In this document: piece by piece, positions 15,155 through 22,461 of the stretch
Numbering within the stretch: position 1 is the stretch's first letter
Layout: each line of letters begins with the position of its first letter
Source: Phyllobacteriaceae bacterium
GTDB taxonomy: Bacteria > Pseudomonadota > Alphaproteobacteria > Rhizobiales > Rhizobiaceae
Reading direction: 5' to 3'
Length of the DNA stretch: 22,461 nucleotides
Assembly: GCA_024645155.1 (NCBI GenBank)
Contig: JAHEGF010000020.1
Span: 1-22,461, forward strand
Position numbers and translations under genes: made by a program
The notes under the pieces: model-generated
Told to the model about the DNA's origin: nothing
The model's input: only the letters and a program-made list of their open reading frames with translations
Database searches by the model: none

Positions 15155-16356
15155 GGATTACCCTGCGACTGCCGGCGTTTGAAACCGCTCATCCGAATTC
15201 TGGTCGCGATCATGAATTCACGTAACCGTTCTGCCCAATCCGATATCCGGTCAGACCAGGAGACAGGGACGTCCATCCGCCTGTTTGACAGGATCAGCCA
15301 GGCCGCGCCTGCCCCCGTCAGCGTGGGCACCGCATAGATGAGCGGGTTGAAGAAGGAAGACAATTCAGCCTTTCCGATTACGAAGAATCCCAACCAGCGT
15401 ATAACAAGTGCGGTCGCCAGCGCGGTGATCAGCGGATGAACACCGCCTTCCCGGTGGGACCGGGCATCACCGGCAGCGGCCAGCGCAATCAGCGCGAAAA
15501 CAAATGGATAGAACCACTGGCTGAACCGGTTGTGCAATTCGGCGCGCAGATACTGCGGGCGTGTCTTGAACAGACGGTCGTTGGGATCAGGGTTTAACAA
15601 GTACCCCAGCGTTTGATCTTTCGGAAACAGGAACGGCTTTTTTGAAACCGGTGCGAAGGCCGAAAGATCGAACGCATAGGAATTGAAGCGGATAACCGAG
15701 ACATCGCCACCCGGTTCCTTGCGGTGAACTTCGCCGTTCTGCATGGCCAAAATGGTGCCGCTTTCATTGCGGACAACGTCGCCGTCGGCAGCGTAGTAGA
15801 TCAGGCTGACGTCCGGATCGCGAGAGTCAGCGACGAATATATTGCCCAGCCTGCCGTCCTGCCGACGCTCACCGACCTGGACATACAGGCCTTCATCAAT
15901 TCTGCGAAACGTTCCTTCCTGGATGACAGTTGAAAACAGGTCAGCCCGCGCTTCGGTGATCAGGGAGCGGACCGACTGCCGCGCATAGGGTTCGACACCA
16001 TTATCAAAAGCAAATGTGACGACACTTGCGGCCGCCCCGAGGATCAGCGCCGGGCGGCAGAATGCCCAGCGCGATGCGCCTGCCGCATTGATGACAGGCA
16101 ATTCGGAATCGGTGTTCATGGTCGACAGCGTCAACGCGATGCCGATAACCACGGCAAACGGCACGACGATTGGCACAACCGCAGGCAGCAGCATCGTGGC
16201 CAGGAACATGAAGGCCGTCATCGATTGGCCGCTGTCGGTGACCAGATCGATGCGGTGGAGCGCCTGTGTTGTCCATACGATTGCAAGCGCGGCGATCAGC
16301 GCTGATAGGAACACTGAAACCATCCGTCGCAGAATATAGAATTCAACTATCTTCAT
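15151..16356 (-). CDS. lptF: LPS export ABC transporter permease LptF
   Basis: Partner permease of LptG in the LptB2FG lipopolysaccharide extractor of the inner membrane. From the ATG at 16356 it has 401 residues: helices at about 10-32, 48-78 and 100-118, a periplasmic domain to about 275, and helices near 279-296, 305-328 and 336-357. The coupling-helix motif DSELPVINAAGASRW (83-97) is typical. An upstream in-frame start at 16401 would add 15 residues before the membrane-proximal MKIVEFYILRRM start; that start fits the family and has CCGGGAC just before it. It is the first gene of the lptF-to-rsmA block and divergent from pepA. Confidence 0.94.
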   Translation of the reverse strand: MKIVEFYILRRMVSVFLSALIAALAIVWTTQALHRIDLVTDSGQSMTAFMFLATMLLPAVVPIVVPFAVVIGIALTLSTMNTDSELPVINAAGASRWAFCRPALILGAAASVVTFAFDNGVEPYARQSVRSLITEARADLFSTVIQEGTFRRIDEGLYVQVGERRQDGRLGNIFVADSRDPDVSLIYYAADGDVVRNESGTILAMQNGEVHRKEPGGDVSVIRFNSYAFDLSAFAPVSKKPFLFPKDQTLGYLLNPDPNDRLFKTRPQYLRAELHNRFSQWFYPFVFALIALAAAGDARSHREGGVHPLITALATALVIRWLGFFVIGKAELSSFFNPLIYAVPTLTGAGAAWLILSNRRMDVPVSWSDRISDWAERLREFMIATRIRMSGFKRRQSQGNP

Positions 16357-16382
16357 GACGTCCCGGCAAACCGGCCTGAATT

Positions 16383-16398
16383 CCTGCAAATCTGCAGG
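16383..16398. repeat. Short perfect hairpin upstream of lptF
   Basis: CCTGCA (16383-16388) and TGCAGG (16393-16398) form a 6-bp stem with a 4-base loop, 27 bases before the lptF ATG. It could be in the lptF leader or be a regulator site. The structure is seen; the function is not known. Confidence 0.3.
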
Positions 16399-16531
16399 CA
16401 CTGTGCGTATACCCCCGGTGACCGGAAAAGTAACGCAATGCGGCCGGTGTCGCTTTGCAACCCATCTCTATCTGGTCAGTCCCAACGGTCATCATGCGTA
16501 AGCTTGGCTAAAAAAGGGCGAAGGAATGCGG

Positions 16532-16560
16532 TTAACAATGTGCTAATGCCATCGCATATC
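16532..16560 (+). promoter_or_regulatory. Candidate pepA promoter with a CtrA-like half-matched site
   Basis: TTAACA (16532-16537), 17 bases, then CATATC (16555-16560) gives a weak -35/-10 pair pointing at pepA, with a start near 16567. The same place holds TTAA-N7-CTAA (16532-16546), one base away from the CtrA box TTAA-N7-TTAA of alphaproteobacteria. Either reading is tentative. The whole divergent gap (16357-16625) must hold promoters for both lptF and pepA. Confidence 0.25.
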
Positions 16561-16586
16561 TTGTCAATCTTCGCAAAAGCGACAAG
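16560..16586. repeat. Nested inverted repeat upstream of pepA
   Basis: Outer arms CTTGTC (16560-16565) and GACAAG (16581-16586) enclose an inner hairpin, TCGC-AAAA-GCGA (16571-16582), which shares two bases with the right outer arm. The two pairings are therefore alternatives at that point. It ends 39 bases before the pepA ATG and would sit in the leader or at the promoter, so it could be an operator or a leader stem-loop. Confidence 0.35.
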
Positions 16587-16625
16587 AAAACAACTCTAGG
16601 CAATTTTTCCCGATAGGTAACCTTC

Positions 16626-18119
16626 ATGACATCAGTCCCGAAAATCAGCTTTGCAAAATTCGCAGCCGTCAAGAAAGGAGCGATCGTACTGCTTGCAAAC
16701 GACAAGCCCGCCATATCCAAAATGGCTGGCGAATACGATCCGGCCGGTACGATCGGCCGTGCGATGGATGTCTCGAAGTTCAAGGGCAAGCTTGCAACCA
16801 TCATGGAGGTTCTCGCGCCACAGGGTATCGATGGCGATCGCATCCTTGTTGCGGGAACCGGAAAAGCCGATGAACTGAACGAGGAAAAATGGCTCCGGAT
16901 CGGCGGTGCGGTTCGCGCGAAGCTCGGATCCGCCGATACGGTCACGATTGTCTGCGACCTTCCCGATATGGAAATAACCGAGACGAACATTTCCCAACTG
17001 GCGTTGGGCATCCTTTTGCGCAGCTACAAATTTGGCAAGTACAAGACCAGGAAAAAGGATGACAACGGGTCCGAAATTGAACCAAAATCTGTCAGGGTCT
17101 CGCTTTTTTGCACAAATCCTTCAGGCGCAAAAAAGGCATTCGCCGGTGCCGGCGCCATTGCCGGCGGTGTCAATCTCGCGCGTGAGTTGGTCAATGAACC
17201 GGCCAACATTCTCGGTCCGGTGGAATTTGCCGCCCGAGCGCGGGAACTCGCCGCACTTGGCGTCAAGGTCGAGATACTCACGGAAAAGGAGATGAAACGC
17301 CGCGGTATGGGCGCGTTGCTTGGCGTTGCTCAGGGGTCCGTTCGCCCGCCGCGCATGGCGGTGATGCAATGGAATGGCGGCAAGATACGCGCCAAACCGG
17401 TGGCTTTTATCGGAAAAGGCGTTGTGTTCGACACCGGCGGCATTTCCATGAAACCGGCGGCCGGCATGGAAGACATGAAGGGAGACATGGGTGGTGCGGC
17501 AGCTGTGACCGGCCTGATGCACGCCCTGGCCTCGCGCAAGGCCAAGGCCAATGTCGTCGGTATTATCGGTCTTGTCGAGAACATGCCGGACGGGGCCGCC
17601 CAGCGCCCGGGCGATATTGTTACTTCAATGTCCGGCCAGACCATTGAGGTGTTGAACACCGATGCCGAAGGTCGGCTCGTTCTCGCCGATGCCCTGTGGT
17701 ACTGCAACGAGCGTTTCAAACCGGTGGCGATGGTCAACCTTGCCACACTGACCGGCGCCATCATTATCGCGCTCGGCAAGGAGCATGCAGGGCTGTTCTC
17801 CAATGACGACAAACTGGCGCAAAACCTGATTGATGCGGGATTGGCAACCGGCGAAAAACTGTGGCGCATGCCGATCGGGCCGGCATACGACAAGCTGATC
17901 GATTCCAAGAACGCCGACATGAAAAATATTGGCGGACGCTATGGCGGGGCGATCACTGCTGCACAGTTCCTGAAGCGTTTTGTCGGTGACACGCCCTGGG
18001 CGCACCTCGATATCGCCGGCACCGCAATGGCATCTTCATCAACAGAGTACAACCAGTCATGGGGATCGGGTTTCGGCGTCCGTCTGCTCGACAGGCTGGT
18101 GCGCGATATCTACGAGTAG
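16626..18119 (+). CDS. pepA: Leucyl aminopeptidase (M17 family)
   Basis: A cytoplasmic two-metal aminopeptidase that releases N-terminal residues from peptides. The 497 residues show the N-terminal macro-like domain (to about 165) and the M17 catalytic domain with the metal and active-site residues in order: Lys264 and Asp269 in GKGVVFDTGG, Asp287 in KGDMGG, and Asp346, Glu348 and Arg350 in the NTDAEGRL signature (345-352). These sit six residues before their E. coli PepA counterparts. The ATG follows AGG with 8 bases of spacing. E. coli PepA also binds DNA, but nothing here shows that for this protein. It is divergent from lptF and 3 bases ahead of holC. Confidence 0.97.
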   Translation: MTSVPKISFAKFAAVKKGAIVLLANDKPAISKMAGEYDPAGTIGRAMDVSKFKGKLATIMEVLAPQGIDGDRILVAGTGKADELNEEKWLRIGGAVRAKLGSADTVTIVCDLPDMEITETNISQLALGILLRSYKFGKYKTRKKDDNGSEIEPKSVRVSLFCTNPSGAKKAFAGAGAIAGGVNLARELVNEPANILGPVEFAARARELAALGVKVEILTEKEMKRRGMGALLGVAQGSVRPPRMAVMQWNGGKIRAKPVAFIGKGVVFDTGGISMKPAAGMEDMKGDMGGAAAVTGLMHALASRKAKANVVGIIGLVENMPDGAAQRPGDIVTSMSGQTIEVLNTDAEGRLVLADALWYCNERFKPVAMVNLATLTGAIIIALGKEHAGLFSNDDKLAQNLIDAGLATGEKLWRMPIGPAYDKLIDSKNADMKNIGGRYGGAITAAQFLKRFVGDTPWAHLDIAGTAMASSSTEYNQSWGSGFGVRLLDRLVRDIYE

Positions 18120-18122
18120 GCC

Positions 18123-18572
18123 GTGCCCGAGATCCTGTTTTACCATCTGACGGTTTCCACACTGGAAAAGGCGTTGCCGGCCCTGCTCGAAAAAAGCCTG
18201 GAACGAGGCTGGTCGGTTGTGGTCCAGACCGGCAGCGAGGAACGCCGGGACGCGCTCGACAACGAACTGTGGACCTTTCGCGACGATTCATTTCTCGCTC
18301 ATGGAACCGAAACCGGCAAGTTTGCCGCAGATCAGCCGGTCATCCTGACCACCGGGCAAGGCAATCCCAACAATGCCGCAATCCGGTTTTTGGTGGACGA
18401 TGCCGATACGCCGGATCTCAACGGCTACGAACGGGTGGTTTTCATGTTTGACGGTCACGATGAAGCCCAGGTTATCCGCGCGCGCGAGCAGTGGAAGGTA
18501 TTGAAACCATCAACAAAATCTCTAACCTATTGGCAGCAAACAGAAAATGGCGGATGGGAGCGCAAGGCATGA
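18123..18572 (+). CDS. holC: DNA polymerase III chi subunit
   Basis: Chi is a clamp-loader accessory subunit that links the replicative polymerase to single-strand binding protein. The 149 residues begin with the family strand EILFYHLTVSTLEKALPALLEKSLERGW, continue with ELWTFRDDSFLAHG (about 48-61) and PVILTT (72-77), and end with the FDGHDEAQVIRAREQWK helix. The start is GTG at 18123, 3 bases after the pepA stop. The pepA-holC pair is widespread in proteobacteria. The TGA stop overlaps the ATG of the next gene. Confidence 0.93.
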   Translation: MPEILFYHLTVSTLEKALPALLEKSLERGWSVVVQTGSEERRDALDNELWTFRDDSFLAHGTETGKFAADQPVILTTGQGNPNNAAIRFLVDDADTPDLNGYERVVFMFDGHDEAQVIRAREQWKVLKPSTKSLTYWQQTENGGWERKA

Positions 18573-19267
18573 CCGGTTCGGCTGGTGATGATTTCGCACG
18601 CCGTCGCGAGGAGATGAAACGCCGTATCAATCCGCTCGACCGCGAATTACTCGCTGGAAACCCTGATCGAAAGGCATTTTTCGACGCGGTTTACAATATG
18701 GCGGACGGCGATGCCGCAGCGGTACCTTGGGCCGATCTGAAGCCGAAGGACAAGATCGCTGAATGGCTGGCGAAAAATCCGGGGAATGGAAAAGCCGCAC
18801 TCGATATCGCCTGTGGTTTGGGCGATCATGCCGAAGCCCTGGAGGGCGCTGGATACAAGACTACTGCCTTCGATATATCGGAAAAGGCGATTTCCTGGGC
18901 CACACAGCGTTTCCCGGATACAAGTGTCGATTACCTTGCTGCCAACCTCATGGAACCGCCAAAGGATTGGAAAGGCGGCTTCGATCTGGTCAACGAGTGC
19001 TACACGATCCAGTCGGTACCGCCGCCGCTACACGATAAATTTGCGCGCGCGATAGCCGCTCTGGTCAAACCCGGCGGAACGTTGCTTGTCTACACCAGGA
19101 CGAGGCCGCAGGACTCAACCCATGACGGCCCGCCCTGGCCATTGATGCCTTCGGAAACCGGGATATTCGCAGAACTCGGCTTCGAGGCGGTCACCCGCGA
19201 GCGATTCGAGATCGAGAGGCCCGACCGGCGCATAAGCCACGAGTTCGGTGTTTGGAGCAAAGGGTAG
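18569..19267 (+). CDS. Class I SAM-dependent methyltransferase, substrate unknown
   Basis: A 232-residue soluble protein with a Rossmann-type methyltransferase core: motif I LDIACGLGDHAEAL (78-91), the acidic end of strand 2 in FDIS (Asp102), motif II around GFDLVNECYTIQSVPP (137-152), and LVKPGGTLLVYTR (165-177). The NECYTIQ segment resembles tellurite-resistance and thiopurine-type methyltransferases, but the substrate cannot be read from sequence. The ATG at 18569 overlaps the holC stop as ATGA and has GGGAG upstream. The frame stays open back to 18491, but that extension lies inside holC and precedes the fold. It is probably co-translated with holC, without a known functional link. Confidence 0.85.
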   Translation: MTGSAGDDFARRREEMKRRINPLDRELLAGNPDRKAFFDAVYNMADGDAAAVPWADLKPKDKIAEWLAKNPGNGKAALDIACGLGDHAEALEGAGYKTTAFDISEKAISWATQRFPDTSVDYLAANLMEPPKDWKGGFDLVNECYTIQSVPPPLHDKFARAIAALVKPGGTLLVYTRTRPQDSTHDGPPWPLMPSETGIFAELGFEAVTRERFEIERPDRRISHEFGVWSKG

Positions 19268-19427
19268 GGGAAGATACAATCCTATGAAATCGGTGCTCAC
19301 CTCTCGTGCCGGAGCGTCTAACAGCCGCACCCGGTTCCGAGCCGCGCTCGCCGCGTGCCACGGGATCGCTGCTGCACTGCCACGAAATATATGCTACTCA
19401 GTTTCGCGGCTGACAGAGTGACAAGCA

Positions 19428-20591
19428 ATGGCCTCGAGTAACCTGACCCTCCTCATCGGTACCACCAAGGGTGCCTTCCTCATTTCCGGCGGCAGCGGCC
19501 GCAGCGGCTGGGCAGTCACCGGCCCGTTCTGTGACGGCTGGCCGATCAATCACCTGGTTGGCGATGCCGAACGCGGCACGCTGTGGGCCGGCGGCGGTGG
19601 TGACTGGCATGGCGCGGGCATCTGGCGGTCGGACGATGGCGGCAAGACATGGAAACTGACCAGGCTCACCACCGGCCAGATGGACGAGTGGGCGGCAAAC
19701 GATCCGGATTTTGCCGGGATGATCGGCTGGACCGGTGAAGCACAACCCTTTGGCAGCGCGTTCTCGCAAATATGGTCGCTCAGCCATGCCCATGGCACGC
19801 TATATGCCGGCACCAAACCGGCCAATCTTCTCAAAAGCACTGATGGCGGTTCCAGTTGGGAGCGCAACGAGGCACTGGCCGATCATCCGTCGAAGGAAAG
19901 CTGGAACCCGGGCGCAGCCGGATTGGTGCTTCATACCATCGTGTCCGATCCGGCCAATCCGCACAAACTCTGGCTCGGTATTTCCGCTGCTGGCGTGTTT
20001 GCCACCGAGAACGGCGGCGCATCATGGGAACGCCGCAACCGCCTGTCAAATGCCGAAGCCTGCGCCGACCATGACCACCCTGCCGCCCCGGCAAACGGCG
20101 AGACCGGCCATTGCGTCCACAACATGGTGCGTGCGCCCGGCGCATCGGGTGACCTCCTCTACCAGCAAAATCATCATGGCGTCTGGCGCTCAAGTGACGG
20201 CGGGCGTAGCTGGGATGATCTGACCGACGGTCTGCCGTCGACCTTCGGCTTTCCGATCCGCGTCCATCCGCGCGATCCCGAAACGATCTGGACCATGCCG
20301 CTTAATGGCGACAGTGCGGGCCGTTATCCGCCGGATGCCGCGGCGGCGGTGTGGCGCTCGCGTGATGGCGGACAAAGCTGGCAGGCGATGCGCCAGGGCC
20401 TGCCGCAGGCCGGCTGCTTTTTTACCGTGCTGCGCCAGGCCATGGCTGGCGACGGACGTGATCCGGCAGGCGTCTATTTCGGCACCAACAGCGGCTCGGT
20501 TTTCGCCAGTCTCGACGAAGGTGAGAACTGGAGCGAAATCGCCCGCCACCTGCCGACAATCCTCGCTGTCGAAGTGCTCGACCGGCCATAG
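19428..20591 (+). CDS. Asp-box (BNR) repeat beta-propeller protein, often called exo-sialidase
   Basis: A 387-residue protein with six Asp-boxes of the S-x-D-x-G-x-x-W kind at 68-75, 137-144, 193-200, 255-262, 311-318 and 361-368, spaced 50-70 residues apart as in propeller blades. There is no signal peptide, so it is probably cytoplasmic. Such proteins are often named sialidase or glycosyl hydrolase because of the repeat, but the arginine triad of true sialidases is not evident. Residues 212-231 hold a compact group of two Cys and four His that could bind a metal. The 160 bases before it show no convincing promoter. It is followed after 18 bases by a membrane-protein gene. Function unknown. 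Confidence 0.8.
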   Translation: MASSNLTLLIGTTKGAFLISGGSGRSGWAVTGPFCDGWPINHLVGDAERGTLWAGGGGDWHGAGIWRSDDGGKTWKLTRLTTGQMDEWAANDPDFAGMIGWTGEAQPFGSAFSQIWSLSHAHGTLYAGTKPANLLKSTDGGSSWERNEALADHPSKESWNPGAAGLVLHTIVSDPANPHKLWLGISAAGVFATENGGASWERRNRLSNAEACADHDHPAAPANGETGHCVHNMVRAPGASGDLLYQQNHHGVWRSSDGGRSWDDLTDGLPSTFGFPIRVHPRDPETIWTMPLNGDSAGRYPPDAAAAVWRSRDGGQSWQAMRQGLPQAGCFFTVLRQAMAGDGRDPAGVYFGTNSGSVFASLDEGENWSEIARHLPTILAVEVLDRP

Positions 20592-20609
20592 CATCGGAAA
20601 CGCCAGCCC

Positions 20610-21203
20610 ATGCGCTTTTTCTTCCTATTGATCCTCATTGCCGGTATCGCGCTCGGTATAGGATATCCGTGGGTGGTACAGAATTTTACCGGCGACGAAA
20701 TTGCCACCTGGCGGATTTATGAACGCGGCGGCACATTCGAGCCGGTTGAGGTGACACTTGCGCCTGACGATGCGCCGGTCCGGGTGATTGTCGACATGAC
20801 GTCCATCGGACGTTTCTATCCTTCGGGTTCGCAGACTGTATTGACTTTGACAGCGGCGACCGGCGGAACAACGGTGATGGCAGAAAAACTGACTTTCATG
20901 CACCAGACACCACGCGAAGACAGTCCACAGGCCGCCGATACAATCTACCGTGACAGCCCCGGTGTGATCAGTCCGCAAAACGAGACGGCCTACCGGTTCG
21001 TTGTCGGACGGGGCGATGCCGATTCAATCGGGATTCGCACCGTTGACCTGATCCTGCGCCGGAGAGCCATGACTTTTGACGAACGCGCACAGCCCGCGGG
21101 CTTCACGCTGATGGGCCTTGGTTTTATCGGTATGGTAATCGCGCTCGTGCGCCGCCGTAAATCCAATGCTGCAAACGGCAGCGGGCCGAAATGGGGTCGC
21201 TGA
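20610..21203 (+). CDS. Small membrane protein with two helices, unknown function
   Basis: I do not recognise this 197-residue protein. It has an N-terminal hydrophobic helix (about 3-20) that may be an uncleaved signal anchor, a polar middle of about 140 residues with likely beta-strands, and a C-terminal helix (about 163-180) followed by RRRK, so both ends would be cytoplasmic and the middle periplasmic. The ATG lies 18 bases after the Asp-box gene, so the two are probably one unit. The ribosome binding site is weak. The stop is only 9 bases from the end of the convergent aldo/keto reductase gene. Confidence 0.75.
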   Translation: MRFFFLLILIAGIALGIGYPWVVQNFTGDEIATWRIYERGGTFEPVEVTLAPDDAPVRVIVDMTSIGRFYPSGSQTVLTLTAATGGTTVMAEKLTFMHQTPREDSPQAADTIYRDSPGVISPQNETAYRFVVGRGDADSIGIRTVDLILRRRAMTFDERAQPAGFTLMGLGFIGMVIALVRRRKSNAANGSGPKWGR

Positions 21204-21212
21204 CTGACGCTG

Positions 21213-22256
21213 TCACATCGGCATTGGATAGACGCGTCGGATGGCGGCAATGCCTTCCATGACCGTGTCGCTGAGCACCAGATCGGCGGCAGCAATATTG
21301 GTCTTGAGCTGCTCCAATGAAGTTGCGCCGATGATGGTTGACATCATGGCCGGCCGGGTCAGGCACCAGGCAAGAGCCATTTGCGACGGCTCCAGCCCAT
21401 TATCGCGCGCCAGCGCGACATAGCGATCATTGACCGGAACCGAGTGATCGTTCCACCGGCCGCCAAGCGTTTCGTTGAGCGAACGCCTTGAGCCGGCAGG
21501 GATTTTTCCGCCGGCATATTTGCCGCTCAGCATTCCGGCCGCCAGCGGTGACCACGCCATCAGTCCAACACCCTCATGGTGACAGGCTTCTGCAAGATCG
21601 AGATCGAAAGTGCGTTGCAGGAGGTTGTACTCGTTCTGGATGGAAACGATCCGCGGCCAGCCATTGCGCTCCGCGGTGTTCACGTACCTCATCACGCCCC
21701 ATGCAGTCTCGTTCGACAGCCCTAGGAACCGCATCTTGCCTTCCCTGATCAACCCGTCCGCCGTCTCCAGCACATCGGAAATATCGTCCTCGGCTTGCCT
21801 GGTATCCTGACCGGTTGGATCGAAGTTCCAGGCCTGGCGGAAGTGATAGGAACCACGGTTCGACCAGTGAATCTGATAGAGATCGATATAGTCTGTCTTG
21901 AGACGTTTCAGGCTGGCCTCAATCGACTGGCGAATGGCGGTTCCGTCGATCGGAGCGCCGCCGCGAGCAAATCGCGAACCCTTGCCGGTAATTTTGGTGG
22001 CAACAATCACCTTGTCGCGCTTGCCGCTTTTGGCAAGCCAGTTGCCGATGATAGCTTCGCTGCCGCCAAATGTTTCCGCCGTCATTGGTGTCGTCGGATA
22101 CATTTCGGCGCTGTCGATGAAATTGATGCCGTGGTCGCGAGCGTAATCAAGCTGGCTATCGGCTTCCTGCTGAGTGTTTTGCGACCCCCATGTCATTGAT
22201 CCGAGGCAAAGTTCGGAGACGGTAACACCTGTACGGCCAAGCGGTCGTTGTTTCAT
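21213..22256 (-). CDS. Aldo/keto reductase (Tas-like)
   Basis: An NADPH-dependent (beta/alpha)8-barrel oxidoreductase of 347 residues. The catalytic tetrad of the superfamily is present: Asp48 in NFIDSA, Tyr53 in EMYP, Lys88 in VIVATKI and His130 in LYQIHW. Further markers are LKRLKTDYIDLYQ (117-128), LGLSNETAWGV, IQNEYNLL and the C-terminal STIIGATSLEQLKTN. The full-length barrel with PTTPMTAETFGGSE (54-67) resembles E. coli Tas. The natural substrate is unknown. An 11-base palindrome lies just upstream of its start (22281-22291). It shares the strand with the enoyl-CoA hydratase fragment and may be downstream in the same unit. Confidence 0.92.
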   Translation of the reverse strand: MKQRPLGRTGVTVSELCLGSMTWGSQNTQQEADSQLDYARDHGINFIDSAEMYPTTPMTAETFGGSEAIIGNWLAKSGKRDKVIVATKITGKGSRFARGGAPIDGTAIRQSIEASLKRLKTDYIDLYQIHWSNRGSYHFRQAWNFDPTGQDTRQAEDDISDVLETADGLIREGKMRFLGLSNETAWGVMRYVNTAERNGWPRIVSIQNEYNLLQRTFDLDLAEACHHEGVGLMAWSPLAAGMLSGKYAGGKIPAGSRRSLNETLGGRWNDHSVPVNDRYVALARDNGLEPSQMALAWCLTRPAMMSTIIGATSLEQLKTNIAAADLVLSDTVMEGIAAIRRVYPMPM

Positions 22257-22280
22257 GGAATGATCCCGGGAAATCTGTTT

Positions 22281-22291
22281 TTGTCAGACAA
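22281..22291. promoter_or_regulatory. Perfect palindrome upstream of the aldo/keto reductase gene
   Basis: TTGTC-A-GACAA is a perfect 11-base palindrome, 25 bases before the ATG of the reductase gene on the minus strand. This is a typical place for a regulator binding to a promoter or leader. Symmetry is seen; a bound regulator is inferred. Confidence 0.3.
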
Positions 22292-22344
22292 GTGAAGGTA
22301 GTGGGTTTTTTCGTCGGCGCAATCCGCCAGCAATCAACCTTTCC

Positions 22345-22461
22345 TCAAATGTTTTCAAAGTCGCCGGACCGGCCCTTGCCCGACGCAAAACGCGCTGCAC
22401 CCGAAACACCCTCTTTGCGAAAGGCATCGGCACTACGCCATTCGTTTGCCAGAGCCTGTTT
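22345..22461 (-). CDS. Enoyl-CoA hydratase/isomerase family protein, C-terminal end (cut by window edge)
   Basis: The last 38 codons and the TGA stop (22345-22347) of a minus-strand gene are present. The end reads QALANEWRSADAFRKEGV and then SGAARFASGKGRSGDFENI. An EWRS..A..EGV..F..GKGR...F tail is typical of crotonase-family proteins (enoyl-CoA hydratases). The catalytic part is outside the window, so substrate and exact function cannot be judged. It lies 88 bases upstream of the aldo/keto reductase start on the same strand. Confidence 0.7.
   Translation of the reverse strand, partial: KQALANEWRSADAFRKEGVSGAARFASGKGRSGDFENI

Noticed and set aside
16532..17011. Minus-strand open frame of 159 codons overlapping the start of pepA
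   Set aside because: It is antisense to the conserved PepA N-terminal domain, is serine- and proline-rich like an antisense reading, and lacks a ribosome binding site.
19268..19427. Possible promoter or small RNA before the Asp-box gene
   Set aside because: An AT-rich patch (AAATATATG near 19384) has no acceptable -35 partner, and no stable structured RNA pattern is visible.

Overview
The window is a stretch of core chromosome from an alphaproteobacterium, most likely of the order Hyphomicrobiales (Rhizobiales). Three things point there. The gene orders fabD-fabG-acpP-fabF-mltG-yicC-gmk and lptF-lptG-lptD-surA-pdxA-rsmA, with pepA-holC divergent from lptF, are typical of that group. Ribosomal protein S6 carries a long charged C-terminal tail. 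The promoter-like sequence in front of rpsF resembles the alphaproteobacterial housekeeping form. The order-level placement is inference from gene order and protein style.

Layout. 1-1240 (minus strand): the ribosomal operon rpsF-rpsR-rplI, with rplI cut by the window edge and a likely promoter at 1208-1235. 1268-2448: an islet with two small predicted exported proteins of unknown function, both minus strand, one with a doubtful start and one with a possible frameshift, then the control region of fabD. 2449-8770 (plus strand): the type II fatty-acid cluster fabD, fabG, acpP, fabF, followed by mltG (peptidoglycan lytic transglycosylase), yicC (endoribonuclease family) and gmk (guanylate kinase). 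8835-16356 (minus strand): lptF, lptG, lptD, surA, pdxA, rsmA, tightly packed with ATGA overlaps at lptF/lptG and pdxA/rsmA. 16626-19267 (plus strand): pepA, holC and a class I methyltransferase, tightly packed. 19428-21203 (plus strand): a six-Asp-box beta-propeller protein and a small two-helix membrane protein. 21213-22461 (minus strand): a Tas-like aldo/keto reductase and the C-terminal end of an enoyl-CoA hydratase-like protein.

How they work together. The central part makes acyl chains on ACP, handles peptidoglycan (MltG), and moves lipopolysaccharide to the outer membrane: LptF and LptG in the inner-membrane ABC transporter, LptD in the outer membrane, and SurA as periplasmic chaperone for outer-membrane proteins such as LptD. 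It is thus largely an envelope-building neighbourhood with translation genes (S6, S18, L9, RsmA) and nucleotide and cofactor genes (Gmk, PdxA) mixed in.

I saw no tRNA, rRNA, CRISPR array, insertion sequence or prophage gene, and no obvious new multi-gene defence or mobile system. The less ordinary places are the two exported ORFs before fabD, the inverted repeats in the control regions of fabD and pepA, and the Asp-box protein with its Cys/His cluster.
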